Positions 24,668-35,484 of a stretch of DNA of 64,000 nucleotides are shown here, piece after piece. This DNA is from Jidongwangia harbinensis. Lineage in GTDB: Bacteria; Actinomycetota; Actinomycetes; Mycobacteriales; Micromonosporaceae. Each line of letters opens with the position of its first letter. The first letter of the stretch is position 1. The notes below the pieces were generated by a model, which made no database searches, was not told the DNA's origin, and was given only the letters and a program-made list of their open reading frames with translations. The translations under genes and the position numbers were made by a program. The DNA lies in the NCBI RefSeq assembly GCF_020216025.1, contig NZ_JAIWNC010000008.1, positions 1 through 64,000 on the forward strand, in the 5' to 3' direction.

Positions 24668-25245
24668 GCGGAAACCTTTATCACGACAGTCTGGGCGGCC
24701 TTGTCGTGCAGGGTCTGCTGCAGCGGGGAGTCCCACAGCTGCCAGAGCCCGTCGAGGTAGACGAACAGCGGCACGAACGTCCCGGCCACGAACTCCACGA
24801 GGTACCGCTTCGCCGCCATGGTCCGGGTCAGCCGCCGGGCCGGGTCGGCCGCGACCACCCGGATGCCCAGCAGTTTCTTGCCCACGGTCTGGCCGGAGCG
24901 GTGCATCATCTCGACGTAGTAGACGTAGTAGGCGATCAGAAGGACGGCTATCAGGCCCAGCTCGACCAGCAGCAGCGGCCCGACGATCTCGCCGAAGAAC
25001 GCCCCCGGGTCGGCCGGGCCGCCGGAGAAGTCGACCCAGCGCAGCAGGAAATAGAACATCACCGGCGTGGCGAACAGCGTCGCCACGGCGAACAGGATCG
25101 CGGAATCGATCAGGTAGGCGAGCAGCCGCGTGCCGAAATCGGCCAGTGGCTGCCCGCCCGGGCTCAGCGCCGGCGGCGGCGGACGGTACCCCGGCGGAGC
25201 GGGATGGTGCGGCGCCGCCGGGTACGGCCCGTATGGTTGAGTCAC
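24664..25245 (-). CDS. RDD-family membrane protein
   Basis: A 193-aa protein with a short Pro/Tyr-rich N-terminus (about 1-30) and an RDD domain. Helices are ADFGTRLLAYLIDSAILFAV, LLLVELGLIAVLLIAYYVYY and the C-terminal part; the conserved cytoplasmic loop is RSGQTVGKKLLGIRVV, with LHDKAAQTVVIKV at the end. It is a paralogue of the adjacent larger RDD gene, lacking the DUF2510 and repeat modules, and probably arose by tandem duplication. The GTG at 25245 follows AACACT with a 6-nt spacer, so the promoter lies in the last bases of hppD, whose stop is 10 bp upstream. It overlaps the next gene by ATGA. Confidence 0.87.
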   Translation of the reverse strand: MTQPYGPYPAAPHHPAPPGYRPPPPALSPGGQPLADFGTRLLAYLIDSAILFAVATLFATPVMFYFLLRWVDFSGGPADPGAFFGEIVGPLLLVELGLIAVLLIAYYVYYVEMMHRSGQTVGKKLLGIRVVAADPARRLTRTMAAKRYLVEFVAGTFVPLFVYLDGLWQLWDSPLQQTLHDKAAQTVVIKVSA

Positions 25246-25255
25246 GCGGACAGTG

Positions 25256-26464
<1,209 letters not shown>

Positions 26465-26498
26465 TCAGTCTGCGCAAGTCGTAGACCAAGGGAGCGCT

Positions 26499-26987
26499 AT
26501 GGCTGCACAAGATGTCTACCTCGACGGGCTCGACGCGAAGATGCTGGCGCTGCTCGACGCGGAACCCCGGATCGGGGTACTGGAGCTGTCCCGGCGCCTG
26601 GCGGTGGCCCGGGGCACGGCGCAGGCCCGGCTGGACAAGCTGATCGCGCGCGGCGCGATCCGCGGCTTCGGGCCGGACGTCGCGCCCGCCGCGATCGGCT
26701 TCGGCGTGACCAGCTTCGTCACCCTGGAGATCAGTCAGCGGTACGGGCACACCGCGGTCGCCGAGCACCTGGCGGACATCCCGGAGGTGCTGGAGGCGCA
26801 CACCATCACCGGCAGCGGTGACCTGCACTGCCGGATCGTGGCCCGCTCCAACGCCGACCTGCAGCGGGTCATCGACCAGATCGTCGGGTACGAGGGCATC
26901 GTCCGGGCCTCGACGATCATCGCGCTGGCGGAACTCATCCCGTACCGGGTCATGCCGTTGGTCTCCGCAGCGGCGAATCATCCTTAA
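26499..26987 (+). CDS. Lrp/AsnC-family transcriptional regulator
   Basis: A 162-aa protein with an N-terminal helix-turn-helix (about residues 8-60, LDGLDAKMLALLDAEPRIGVLELSRRL, then ARGTAQARLDKLIARGAI) and a C-terminal RAM ligand-binding domain (about 75-150, VTSFVTLEISQ, EAHTITGSGDLHCRIVARSNADLQ). Such proteins form octamers or dimers that sense amino acids. The ATG at 26499 has GGGAG 4 nt upstream. Divergent arrangement with hppD makes it the likely local regulator of tyrosine catabolism, sensing an aromatic amino acid or keto acid. That is inference from position only. Confidence 0.9.
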   Translation: MAAQDVYLDGLDAKMLALLDAEPRIGVLELSRRLAVARGTAQARLDKLIARGAIRGFGPDVAPAAIGFGVTSFVTLEISQRYGHTAVAEHLADIPEVLEAHTITGSGDLHCRIVARSNADLQRVIDQIVGYEGIVRASTIIALAELIPYRVMPLVSAAANHP

Positions 26988-27038
26988 GGCCAACGACACG
27001 GACTAAACGGGCTTACCCCATCCGGCCCGTTGATCTCC

Positions 27039-27044
27039 TAGCGT
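27039..27044 (+). promoter_or_regulatory. -10 box of leaderless beta-propeller gene
   Basis: TAGCGT, then 6 nt, then the GTG at 27051. Confidence 0.6.
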
Positions 27045-27050
27045 GTCAGC

Positions 27051-28358
27051 GTGGCCGGGGCAGGGGGAACGCCGAAGGGTTACGCGGCGATCCTCGCCGT
27101 GGTGGCCCTCGTCCTCCTGGCCACCACCGGCGTGTTCAACCCCTGGCCCAAGGTCTGGTCCTGGGTGACCACCAGCGGGCCGATCGCCGAGGGCGCCTCG
27201 CAGTGGCAGATCAACCTGGGCGGCTCCCCGGCCAGCGTCGCGCTGGCCGGCGACGCGGTGATCGTCGAATACCGCACCCGGGTCGAGTCGTACGGCGTGG
27301 GCGCCGGGGTGAAGCTGTGGCAGTCCGACGCCGACTGGGCCTCGGTGGCCGGCAGCGGCGGAGACGCGGTCGTGGTCACCGGCAAACTCCTCACCAAGGG
27401 CTACCAGGTGCTGGACCCGCGTAGCGGCGCGGTCCGGCGCACCGACACCGCGGCCACCGCGGTGTGGACCTACGCCAACGCGATCGTCGACCTGCGCTGC
27501 GCCAAGGGCGACGAGTGCGAGGTGACCGCCTGGGACCCGCGCGGCAAGGACCCGCTGTGGACCGTCGGCACCGGGGGCATCGGCTTCGTGCTGGACGCCG
27601 CCAACCCCGACCTCCCGGACACCCGGTCGCTCGGCTCGGCGCGGGTCCACGACCAGGCGGGCGGCCGGCCGCCGATGCCGGAACTGCTCGGCCTGCCGGA
27701 CCAGGGCCGGATCCGGATCGTCGACACCGCCGCCGGCCGGGTCGTGCACACCGTCGCACCCGGCCCCAACCAGCGGGTCTCGGTCACCGGCGGCCGGGTA
27801 CTCACGGTGACCGGCGAGGCCCGCGACGGGACCTGCTACTACGAAGTGACGGCGACCGACCCGCCCGCGGGCACACCGGTGTGGCGCCGGGAAGCCCTCA
27901 ACCTGCGCACCGCCGACGACGGTGCGGCGTGCAAGCAGGACCGCGACCCGGCCGGCGGCGACGACGTGGTGCTCGGCGTCGACCCGTACGGCCGGGAAGA
28001 GGTGGTCGCCGCGCACGACGGCCGGATCCTCTGGCGCGGCGAGAAGAACCAGGACGTGATGGCGGTCAACGACGGGTACGTGGTGGTGCGCAGCGCCGAC
28101 CAGGACACGTTCACCGGGCGCTCGTTCCGGCGCGGCGGCCGCACCTGGCGGCGGCCGGTGAACGCCGGCGCGTCCGCGGCGCTCACCCGGCACGCGGCCA
28201 TCGTGGCGACCGTCAAACCGAGCCGGCTCACCGCGCTGTCCCCCGGCGGCGGCGCGGTACTCACCGAGGCACGTACCGATGCCAAGGTCTTCGCGGTCGG
28301 CGCCGACGGCATGATCGTGGTCGCCGGGCGGGACATGGCGTACCTGCCGTTCCGTTGA
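27051..28358 (+). CDS. Membrane-anchored PQQ-like beta-propeller protein
   Basis: A 435-aa relative of the propeller protein at 21.2 kb. A signal anchor (about residues 10-28, [20 protein letters not shown]) precedes repeated blades ([86 protein letters not shown]). Four Cys ([23 protein letters not shown]) suggest disulfides outside the cell. No catalytic quinoprotein residues are recognisable. Leaderless GTG start. It is followed on the same strand by the class I fumarase gene after 59 bp. Confidence 0.8.
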   Translation: MAGAGGTPKGYAAILAVVALVLLATTGVFNPWPKVWSWVTTSGPIAEGASQWQINLGGSPASVALAGDAVIVEYRTRVESYGVGAGVKLWQSDADWASVAGSGGDAVVVTGKLLTKGYQVLDPRSGAVRRTDTAATAVWTYANAIVDLRCAKGDECEVTAWDPRGKDPLWTVGTGGIGFVLDAANPDLPDTRSLGSARVHDQAGGRPPMPELLGLPDQGRIRIVDTAAGRVVHTVAPGPNQRVSVTGGRVLTVTGEARDGTCYYEVTATDPPAGTPVWRREALNLRTADDGAACKQDRDPAGGDDVVLGVDPYGREEVVAAHDGRILWRGEKNQDVMAVNDGYVVVRSADQDTFTGRSFRRGGRTWRRPVNAGASAALTRHAAIVATVKPSRLTALSPGGGAVLTEARTDAKVFAVGADGMIVVAGRDMAYLPFR

Positions 28359-28417
28359 CCGAACCGGTATGGAGCGGGTTCGCACCGCCGCCGGGGGCTG
28401 GCCTAGGCTTGCCGCTC

Positions 28418-30085
28418 ATGAGCAGAGCCGCCGCCTTCTCGTACACCCCGCTGTTGCCCATCGGTGACGACCTCACCGACTACCGGTTGGTGACCGACGA
28501 GGGTGTCGACGTGGTCGACGGGCCCGGCGGCCGGCGGTTCCTCACCGTCGAGTCCTCGGTGATGACCCAGCTCACCGCGGAAGCCATGCACGACATCGCG
28601 CACTACCTGCGCCCGGCCCACCTGGCCCAGCTGCGCGCGATCATCGACGACCCGCGGGCCTCGCCGAACGACCGGTTCGTCGCCCTGGACCTGCTGCGCA
28701 ACGCGAACATCGCGGCCGGCGGCGTGCTCCCGATGTGCCAGGACACCGGCACCGCGATCGTGATGGGCAAGCGCGGCCGGCACGTGCTCACCGACGGGCT
28801 CGACGAGCAGGCCGTGGCGCAGGGCGTCTACCAGGCGTACACCCGGCTGAACCTGCGGTATTCGCAGCTGGCGCCGCTGACCATGTGGGACGAGAAGAAC
28901 ACCGGCACCAACCTGCCGGCGCAGATCGAGCTGTACGCCGAGGACCCGGGCGGCCAGCCGGACGCGTACAAGTTCCTGTTCATGGCCAAGGGCGGCGGCT
29001 CGGCCAACAAGTCCTACCTCTACCAGGAGACCAAGGCGCTGCTGAACCCGGCGCGGATGATGCAGTTCCTGGACGAGAAGCTGCGGCTGATCGGCACGTC
29101 CGCCTGCCCGCCGTACCATCTGGCGATCGTCATCGGCGGCACCAGCGCCGAGTACGCGCTGAAGACCGCGAAGCTGGCCAGCGCGAAGTACCTGGACAAC
29201 CTGCCCCGGCACGGCACGATGGGCGCCCACGGCTTCCGCGACGTCGAACTCGAGGCCGCGGTGCTGGAACTGACCCGCGACTTCGGCATCGGCGCCCAGT
29301 TCGGCGGGCGCTACTTCTGCCACGACGTACGGGTCATCCGGCTACCCCGGCACGGCGCGTCCTGCCCGGTGGCGATCGCGGTGTCCTGCTCGGCCGACCG
29401 CCAGGCGCTCGCCAAGATCACCCCGTCCGGCGTGTGGCTGGAACGGCTGGAGACCGACCCGGCCCGCTTCCTGCCCGACGTCGACCTCGGCGCGGAACCG
29501 GTCGTGCAGATCGACCTGAACCGCCCGATGGACGAGATCCGCACCGAGCTGTCGAAGTACCCGGTGAAGACCCGCCTGTCGCTCACCGGTCCGCTGGTGG
29601 TGGCCCGCGACATCGCCCACGCCAAGATCGCCGAGCGGCTGGATGCGGGCGAACCGATGCCGCAGTACCTGCGGGACCACGCCGTCTACTACGCCGGACC
29701 GGCGAAAACCCCCGAGGGGTACGCGTCCGGCTCGTTCGGACCCACCACGGCCGGGCGGATGGACGCGTACGTGGAGAAGTTCCAGGCCGCGGGGGGTTCT
29801 CTGGTCATGCTCGCCAAGGGCAACCGGTCCAGCCAGGTCACCCGGGCCTGCCAGACCTATGGCGGGTTCTATCTCGGGTCGATCGGGGGGCCGGCGGCTC
29901 GGCTTGCCCAGGACTGCATTCGCCATGTCGAGGTGCTGGAGTATCCGGAGCTTGGCATGGAGGCGGTGTGGAAGATCGAGGTTTCCGATTTTCCCGCTTT
30001 TATCGTGGTGGATGACAAGGGTGAGGATTTCTTTGCCGAGGTGACTCGGCCTTCGAGTGTCTTTCAGATCGGGGCTCGGCCCTAG
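28418..30085 (+). CDS. Class I (iron-sulfur) fumarate hydratase
   Basis: Interconverts fumarate and malate using an oxygen-sensitive 4Fe-4S cluster. The 555-aa product is the fused one-chain form (FumA/FumB type). It has the alpha part with MCQDTGTAI (cluster Cys about 107), [15 protein letters not shown] and [18 protein letters not shown], then the beta part with [33 protein letters not shown] and [15 protein letters not shown]. The ATG at 28418 lies 8 nt after TAGGCT (28404-28409). Codon use near the 3' end is less GC-biased (TTT, GGT, GAT runs after about 29900). An unrelated class II fumarase lies 1.3 kb downstream, so the cell has both types side by side. Confidence 0.94.
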   Translation: MSRAAAFSYTPLLPIGDDLTDYRLVTDEGVDVVDGPGGRRFLTVESSVMTQLTAEAMHDIAHYLRPAHLAQLRAIIDDPRASPNDRFVALDLLRNANIAAGGVLPMCQDTGTAIVMGKRGRHVLTDGLDEQAVAQGVYQAYTRLNLRYSQLAPLTMWDEKNTGTNLPAQIELYAEDPGGQPDAYKFLFMAKGGGSANKSYLYQETKALLNPARMMQFLDEKLRLIGTSACPPYHLAIVIGGTSAEYALKTAKLASAKYLDNLPRHGTMGAHGFRDVELEAAVLELTRDFGIGAQFGGRYFCHDVRVIRLPRHGASCPVAIAVSCSADRQALAKITPSGVWLERLETDPARFLPDVDLGAEPVVQIDLNRPMDEIRTELSKYPVKTRLSLTGPLVVARDIAHAKIAERLDAGEPMPQYLRDHAVYYAGPAKTPEGYASGSFGPTTAGRMDAYVEKFQAAGGSLVMLAKGNRSSQVTRACQTYGGFYLGSIGGPAARLAQDCIRHVEVLEYPELGMEAVWKIEVSDFPAFIVVDDKGEDFFAEVTRPSSVFQIGARP

Positions 30086-30100
30086 TCGGGTTGCCTGCGG

Positions 30101-30137
30101 CACCCACCCTTGCCGGGCGGCAGGTTCCGGGTGGGTG
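30101..30137. terminator. Nested hairpin after the class I fumarase gene
   Basis: CACCCACCC (30101-30109) pairs with GGGTGGGTG (30129-30137), and TGCC/GGCA pair inside. It lies 15 bp after the fumarase stop, before a convergent GntR gene, and is a likely terminator. Confidence 0.65.
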
Positions 30138-30252
30138 AGCGGTTGCTCGGATCTGGGTGCGGGTCTGGGCCCGGTGGTCACCTCGCCGGTTGCGGTTAGC
30201 CCCACCCCACGGGTCGTCCGGGTCATGGTGGGCTGGCGGGGCCGCTGGTCCC

Positions 30253-30489
30253 TTACGGAGTGCGGCGGTTTACGTAGGTGCCGCGCTGCGGCGCGGTTGT
30301 TACGAGACCGCGCTCCCGCAGTACGCGGATGGCCGAGCGCACCGTTCCGCGTGCAAGGCCGTACTCCTGTTGCAAGTACGACTCGCTTGGCAGCGGATGT
30401 CCCTCCTCGAGTTCGCCGCGCTCGATCATTCCCGTCAACATGTCGGCGAGCTGCACATACAGCGGAGTCGGGGCAAGCGGGTCGATCAC
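30253..30489 (-). CDS. Minimal GntR-type winged-helix regulator
   Basis: A 78-aa protein that is only the GntR winged helix-turn-helix: TPLYVQLADMLTGMIERGEL, then LPSESYLQQEYGLARGTVRS, then RGLVTTAPQRGTYV. The effector-binding domain of normal GntR proteins (about 150 more residues) is absent, and nothing downstream supplies it, so it is a single-domain regulator rather than an obvious frameshift. The GTG at 30489 lies 7 nt after TAGCGT on the minus strand; the GTG at 30498 is an alternative that would overlap that box. The promoter side carries a cluster of ACGTTC motifs that may be its operator. Confidence 0.82.
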   Translation of the reverse strand: MIDPLAPTPLYVQLADMLTGMIERGELEEGHPLPSESYLQQEYGLARGTVRSAIRVLRERGLVTTAPQRGTYVNRRTP

Positions 30490-30503
30490 CCGTCCCACGC
30501 TAA

Positions 30504-30554
30504 GACGTTCAAGATGAGCCTATTCGTGGAATACGTTCTAGACGTTCAGAACGT
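30504..30554. promoter_or_regulatory. ACGTTC motif cluster upstream of the GntR gene
   Basis: ACGTTC occurs at 30505-30510, 30533-30538 and 30542-30547, with its reverse complement GAACGT at 30549-30554. ACGTTCT (30533-30539) and AGAACGT (30548-30554) form an inverted repeat with 8 bp between. This is a good operator candidate for the adjacent minimal GntR protein. Confidence 0.5.
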
Positions 30555-30780
30555 ACATACGTTGGGCTCGGGGCAACTCATGAGGGACAGCGCGGCGGGC
30601 AGTGGTTGGGTTCGCCCGTGGTCGAGGTTGCGGCCCGGCGCGATCGAGATGCGCCGGGCCTGCACCTGTCTACAACCGCTATACGCGGTGCGGTGGGAGA
30701 GGATCCGATTGGCTGCGGTGGGGTGCTCAGTCGATCCGGCTGGTGTTCAGTCCGCTACCCGGAAGCGCCGCCGCCGAGCG

Positions 30781-31287
30781 TCAGGCGCAGTAGCCGGCCA
30801 CCGGGGTCAGCCACTCGGCCATCCGGTTCTCGATGGTCCGGTCCAGGTCCTTCTGGGTCTTGATGCTGTCGAAGAACTTGCGGTCCGCGGCGCTCTTGGT
30901 CAGCTTCGCGGCGGACGAGGCGCCGGCCGTCTTGAGGTCCGGGTCCTGGGCCGCGGCGGTCTCCTTGCGCACCTTCGTACCGATGTTCTTGAGCTGGGTG
31001 CCGGCCGCCTTCTCCGCCTTGTCGGCCTCGGCGCCCTCCTTGGCCTCCTTGTAGGCGATCATCTTGCCCATCTGGGTGCCGAACGCCTTGATGTCCTGGG
31101 CGAAGATCTTGTTGACCTTGCCGCAGACCACCTTGGTGTTCGCCGAGTAGTCCGGGGCCGGGCTGGTCGCCTCCGCCGACGGGGTGGTCCAGGCCGGGGC
31201 CGCGTCGGTGGCCTCCGGGTCGTCGCTGCAGGCGCTCGCGGTGAGCAGGGCGCCGCCGAGGGCCAGGGCCAGGAAGGCGCGTCGCAT
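30781..31287 (-). CDS. Putative lipoprotein, function unknown
   Basis: A 168-aa protein with a lipoprotein signal peptide (RRAFLALALGGALLTASAC, lipid Cys about residue 20). A short Thr/Pro/Ala linker leads to a Lys/Ala-rich, probably all-helical domain (IFAQDIKAFGTQMGKMIAY, KEAKEGAEADKAEKAAGTQL, RTIENRMAEWLTPVAGYCA). Two later Cys (VVCGKV and the penultimate residue) could pair. No characterised family is recognised. The ATG at 31287 is the natural start; the longer open frame puts 25 charged residues before the signal. It is divergent from fumC, with 135 bp between the starts. Confidence 0.75.
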   Translation of the reverse strand: MRRAFLALALGGALLTASACSDDPEATDAAPAWTTPSAEATSPAPDYSANTKVVCGKVNKIFAQDIKAFGTQMGKMIAYKEAKEGAEADKAEKAAGTQLKNIGTKVRKETAAAQDPDLKTAGASSAAKLTKSAADRKFFDSIKTQKDLDRTIENRMAEWLTPVAGYCA

Positions 31288-31422
31288 GACAGATGATCCA
31301 CTTCGTGAGGCGGGTCCAAACTCTCGGGACGATACGTTCCGTAGCGCCGATCGTCCAACCACCCGACCGCGGCGAGGCCCCGATCACCTGCAGGCGGGAG
31401 CACCTCGGGGCACCATGGAACG

Positions 31423-32820
31423 GTGACGACTGACGAGAGTGGCTACCGCATCGAACGCGACACCATGGGCGAGGTCCGCGTGCCCGCCGACGCGCTGTGG
31501 CGGGCGCAGACCCAGCGGGCGGTGGAGAACTTCCCGATCTCCGGGCGTGGTCTGGAGTCCGCGCACATCACCGCACTGGCTCAGATCAAGGGCGCCGCCG
31601 CGCAGGTGAACGCGTCGCTGGGGGTGCTCGACGAGGACCTCGCGAAGGCCATCGCCACGGCCGCGGCGCACGTCGCGGGCGGCGGCTACGACGACCAGTT
31701 CCCGATCGACGTGTTCCAGACCGGCTCGGGTACGTCGTCGAACATGAACACCAACGAGGTGATCGCCACCCTGGCCGCCCGCGAGCTGGGCCGGCCGGTG
31801 CACCCCAACGACCACGTCAACGCGTCCCAGTCCAGCAACGACGTGTTCCCCTCGTCGATCCACCTGGCCGCCACCGAAGCGGTCACCAACAACCTGCTGC
31901 CGGCCCTGGACCACCTCGCCACGGCGCTGGAGGCCAAGGCCGGGGAGTGGGCCGAGGTGGTGAAGAGCGGCCGTACCCACCTGATGGACGCCACGCCGGT
32001 CACCCTCGGTCAGGAATTCTCCGGGTACGCGGCGCAGGTGCGTTACGGCATCGAGCGGCTCGGCGACGTGCTGCCCCGGCTGGCCGAACTGCCGCTCGGC
32101 GGCACCGCGGTGGGCACCGGCGTGAACACCCCGCCCGGGTTCGCCGGAGCCGTCATCCGGCAGCTGCGCGAGGTGACCGGGCTGCCGCTGACCGAGGCCC
32201 GGAACCATTTCGAGGCGCAGGGTGCCCGGGACGCGCTGGTGGAGGCGTCCGGTCAGCTGCGGGTCGTGGCGGTCGGCCTCTACAAGATCGTGAACGACAT
32301 CCGGTGGATGGGCTCCGGGCCCCGGGCCGGCCTGCGCGAGCTGCGCCTGCCGGACCTGCAGCCGGGCTCGTCGATCATGCCGGGCAAGGTGAACCCGGTG
32401 GTGCCGGAGTCGGTCCGGCAGGTCTGCGCCCAGGTCATCGGCAACGACGCGGCGGTCGCGTTCGCCGGCACCCAGGGCGACTTCGAACTCAACGTGATGC
32501 TCCCGGTGATGGCCCGCAACCTGCTGGAATCGGTCCGGTTGCTGGCCGCGGCGGCCCGCATGCTGGCCGACCGCTGCGTGGCCGGCCTGGAGGCCGATCT
32601 GGAGGTCACCCGGGCCTACGCGGAGGGTTCGCCGTCGATCGTCACCCCGCTCAACCGCCACCTGGGGTACGACGAGGCCGCCGCGATCGCGAAGCAGGCG
32701 CTCAAGGAGAACAAGTCCATTCGGGACGTGGTGCTGAAACGCGGTCACGTCGGCACCGGCAAGCTCACCGAGGAGCAGCTGGACGAGGCACTGGACGTGC
32801 TGCGGATGACCCGGCCCTGA
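31423..32820 (+). CDS. fumC: Class II fumarate hydratase
   Basis: Iron-independent, oxygen-stable TCA-cycle fumarase, active as a tetramer. The 465-aa product has the superfamily signature [15 protein letters not shown] (about residues 315-329), the [16 protein letters not shown] active-site segment, [18 protein letters not shown] and [17 protein letters not shown]. The GTG at 31423 is preceded by CACCAT with a 6-nt spacer, so it is probably leaderless with a weak -10. Co-occurrence with the class I enzyme at 28.4 kb suggests use under different oxygen or iron conditions. Confidence 0.96.
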   Translation: MTTDESGYRIERDTMGEVRVPADALWRAQTQRAVENFPISGRGLESAHITALAQIKGAAAQVNASLGVLDEDLAKAIATAAAHVAGGGYDDQFPIDVFQTGSGTSSNMNTNEVIATLAARELGRPVHPNDHVNASQSSNDVFPSSIHLAATEAVTNNLLPALDHLATALEAKAGEWAEVVKSGRTHLMDATPVTLGQEFSGYAAQVRYGIERLGDVLPRLAELPLGGTAVGTGVNTPPGFAGAVIRQLREVTGLPLTEARNHFEAQGARDALVEASGQLRVVAVGLYKIVNDIRWMGSGPRAGLRELRLPDLQPGSSIMPGKVNPVVPESVRQVCAQVIGNDAAVAFAGTQGDFELNVMLPVMARNLLESVRLLAAAARMLADRCVAGLEADLEVTRAYAEGSPSIVTPLNRHLGYDEAAAIAKQALKENKSIRDVVLKRGHVGTGKLTEEQLDEALDVLRMTRP

Positions 32821-32871
32821 GCCCGGCCGGCGGTCACCCGGCACGGGGAGAAATCCCGCGCCCCGGGTCGG

Positions 32872-32877
32872 TACCCT
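32872..32877 (+). promoter_or_regulatory. -10 box of leaderless cysS
   Basis: TACCCT, then 6 nt, then the cysS GTG at 32884. Confidence 0.6.
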
Positions 32878-32883
32878 TGACCG

Positions 32884-34299
32884 GTGACGCTCCGCCTGCA
32901 TGACACCGCGACCCGATCCGTCCGGGACTTCGTCCCGAAGACGCCCGGTCAGGTCGGTGTCTACCTGTGTGGTCTCACCGTGCAGTCACCGCCGCACATC
33001 GGTCACCTACGGTCCGCGGTCAACTACGACGTGCTGCGGCGATGGCTGCTGCACACCGGCCACGAGGTGACGTTCATCCGCAACATCACCGACGTCGACG
33101 ACAAACTCCTGGTCAAGTCGTTGGAGCAGGACCGGCCGTACTGGGCCATCGCGTTCGCCAACAAGCTCGTGCTGGACCGCGACTACGCCACGCTCAACGT
33201 GCTGCCGCCGACGTACGAGCCGCTGGCCACCGGGCACATCCCGGAGATGCACGAGCTGATCGGCGAGCTGATCGACCGCGGCCACGCATACCCGTCGGCC
33301 GGGCACACCGGTGATGTCTACTTCGACGTCGCGACGTATCCGGACTATGGCGCGCTCTCCGGCCAGAAACCCGAGGACATGTTGTCCGCCGGGGAGTCGC
33401 CGGAACGCGGCAAGCGCCAGCCCGCCGACTTCGCGCTGTGGAAGGGCCTGAAGTCCGAGGAGCCGGCCGACGCCTCCTGGCCCTCCCCGTGGGGGCGCGG
33501 CCGTCCCGGCTGGCACATCGAGTGCTCGGCGATGGCCCGGCGTTACCTGGGCGACGAGTTCGACATCCACGGCGGCGGCCTGGACCTCACGTTCCCGCAC
33601 CACGAGAACGAGATCGCCCAGTCCCGCTCGGCCGATCTGCCGTTCGCCCGGTACTGGGTGCACCACGCGCTGCTCAACCTCGGCGAGGCCAAGATGAGCA
33701 AGTCGCTGGGCAACGTCATCGACGTGGACTCGGTGACCGCGATGGGGATCCGGCCGGTGGAGCTGCGGTACTACCTCGGCACCCCGCACTACCGTTCGCG
33801 CATCGACTACTCCGACGACGCGCTGCGGGAGGCCGCCGTGACGTACCGGCGGATCGAGGGTTTCGTGCACCGCGCGGCCGAGGTGGTCGGTCCCGGCCGG
33901 CCGATGGACGTACCCCCGTCCTTCGCCGCCGCGATGAACGACGACCTGAACACGTCCGCGGCGTTGGCCGTCGTGCACGACACGATCCGCGAGGGCAACA
34001 CCGCACTGGCCGAGAACGACGAGACCGGGGTACGCGGCGCGCTGACCGCGGTGCGCGCGATGCTCGGTGTGCTCGGACTCGACCCGCTGGATGCTGCCTG
34101 GGGTGGCAGCGACCGCGGCGGCGATCTGAAGCCGGTTGTCGACGGGCTGGTGAGCCTCGCGCTGGAACAGCGGGCCCAGGCCCGTGGACGCAAGGACTGG
34201 GCGGCCGCCGATGCGGTCCGCGATCAGCTCAAGAACGCGGGTATTCAGGTGGAGGACACTCCTACCGGTCCGCGCTGGACGGTAGGAGAGCAGCACTGA
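32884..34299 (+). CDS. cysS: Cysteinyl-tRNA synthetase
   Basis: Charges tRNA-Cys. The 471-aa class Ia synthetase has the HIGH motif in [10 protein letters not shown] (about residues 38-47) and the KMSKS motif in AKMSKSLGN (about residues 269-277). Zinc-ligand positions are in [16 protein letters not shown] and [11 protein letters not shown], followed by the C-terminal anticodon-binding bundle. The [16 protein letters not shown] form is the actinobacterial variant. Leaderless GTG start. It overlaps rlmB by one base (TGATG), as in the mycobacterial cysS-rlmB pair. Confidence 0.97.
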   Translation: MTLRLHDTATRSVRDFVPKTPGQVGVYLCGLTVQSPPHIGHLRSAVNYDVLRRWLLHTGHEVTFIRNITDVDDKLLVKSLEQDRPYWAIAFANKLVLDRDYATLNVLPPTYEPLATGHIPEMHELIGELIDRGHAYPSAGHTGDVYFDVATYPDYGALSGQKPEDMLSAGESPERGKRQPADFALWKGLKSEEPADASWPSPWGRGRPGWHIECSAMARRYLGDEFDIHGGGLDLTFPHHENEIAQSRSADLPFARYWVHHALLNLGEAKMSKSLGNVIDVDSVTAMGIRPVELRYYLGTPHYRSRIDYSDDALREAAVTYRRIEGFVHRAAEVVGPGRPMDVPPSFAAAMNDDLNTSAALAVVHDTIREGNTALAENDETGVRGALTAVRAMLGVLGLDPLDAAWGGSDRGGDLKPVVDGLVSLALEQRAQARGRKDWAAADAVRDQLKNAGIQVEDTPTGPRWTVGEQH

Positions 34300-35417
34300 T
34301 GCCGGGAAACTCGTCGAATCGCAGCCGGCGCGTCGCGTCGAAGAAGGGCGCAACCGCCGGATCCGGCGGCAAGAACCGGGCCTCGCTCAAGGGGCGCGGC
34401 AAGACGCTGCCCGCCGACGAGCGGCCGTGGCACAAGGCGTACTCCGGAACGGAGGAACTGCCCGCCAAGACCGCCCGGAAGCAGGACAAGGAACGCCGGG
34501 CCGCGGCGGCCGAGGGCCGGGCGCCCAAGGTCGGCGTCCCCGGCACCAAGGACACCACCTGGGGTCGCGGCGGAGGCCGCGGCTCCGGCCGGCCGGCCCA
34601 GCAGCGCGGCGGCAAGCTGCCCCACCGCAACGGGCCGCGGATCGCTCCGGGGCGCCGGTCGAACCCCACCCGGGAAGGGCCGGAGCTGCTGCTCGGCCGC
34701 AACCCGGTGGTCGAGGCGCTGCGTGCGCTGGTGCCCGCCACCGCGCTGTACGTGGCGCAGGGCATCGACGTCGACGAGCGGATCACCGAGATCGTCCGCG
34801 GCGCGGGTGACCGGGGCATTCCGATCCTCGAGATCAGCCGCAACGAGCTGGACCGGATGACCGGCGGCGTGCTGCACCAGGGCGTCGGCCTGCAGGTGCC
34901 GCCGTTCGCGTACGAGAACCTCGACGACCTGATCGCCGCGTCGCTGGAACAGACCGCACCGCTGCTGGTCGCGCTGGACGGCGTCACCGACCCGCGGAAC
35001 GTGGGCGCGGTGATCCGGTCGGTGGCGGCGTTCGGCGGCCACGGCGTCTTCATGACCGAACGCCGCGCGGCCGGCATCACCGCCACCGCCTGGCGCACCA
35101 GCGCGGGCGCGGCGGCCCGGGTGCCGGTCTCCCAGGTGGTCAACCTGACCCGCGCGATCAAGGCGTGCCAGCAGGCCGGGTTCACCGCGATCGGCCTGGA
35201 CGCGGACGGCGAGACCGACCTCTACCAGCTCGAGGCGGCGGTGGGCCCGCTGCTCGTGGTGGTGGGTTCCGAGGGCCGGGGACTGTCCCGGCTGGTCGGC
35301 GAGACCTGCGACCTGCGGGTCAGCATCCCGATGGCGTCCACCGTCGAGTCGCTGAACGCCAGCGTCGCGGCGGCGGTCACGCTCGCCGAGGTGGCCCGGC
35401 GCCGTACGTACGGCTGA
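34299..35417 (+). CDS. rlmB: 23S rRNA 2'-O-ribose methyltransferase RlmB-like
   Basis: A SpoU/TrmH-family enzyme that uses SAM to methylate a ribose in 23S rRNA (G2251 in E. coli). The 372-aa product begins with about 120 basic, Gly/Lys/Arg-rich disordered residues, a typical actinobacterial extension. Then come the RNA-binding domain ([16 protein letters not shown]) and the knotted catalytic domain with [31 protein letters not shown] and [18 protein letters not shown]. The ATG at 34299 has GTAGGAGAG upstream and overlaps the cysS stop. E. coli RlmB is about 240 aa, so the extra length is the basic tail. Confidence 0.93.
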   Translation: MPGNSSNRSRRVASKKGATAGSGGKNRASLKGRGKTLPADERPWHKAYSGTEELPAKTARKQDKERRAAAAEGRAPKVGVPGTKDTTWGRGGGRGSGRPAQQRGGKLPHRNGPRIAPGRRSNPTREGPELLLGRNPVVEALRALVPATALYVAQGIDVDERITEIVRGAGDRGIPILEISRNELDRMTGGVLHQGVGLQVPPFAYENLDDLIAASLEQTAPLLVALDGVTDPRNVGAVIRSVAAFGGHGVFMTERRAAGITATAWRTSAGAAARVPVSQVVNLTRAIKACQQAGFTAIGLDADGETDLYQLEAAVGPLLVVVGSEGRGLSRLVGETCDLRVSIPMASTVESLNASVAAAVTLAEVARRRTYG

Positions 35418-35454
35418 TCCGGCCTGGTCCGCTCGCCCTGTCCCACCCTGGCCG

Positions 35455-35460
35455 TACCAT
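35455..35460 (+). promoter_or_regulatory. -10 box of the Hsp70-like gene
   Basis: TACCAT should start transcription near 35467. The resulting leader of about 18 nt contains GGGGAGG at 35474-35480, 4 nt before the GTG at 35485, so this gene, unlike many here, is leadered. Confidence 0.5.
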
Positions 35461-35484
35461 GACGGCCGGGTGTGGGGAGGCGAA

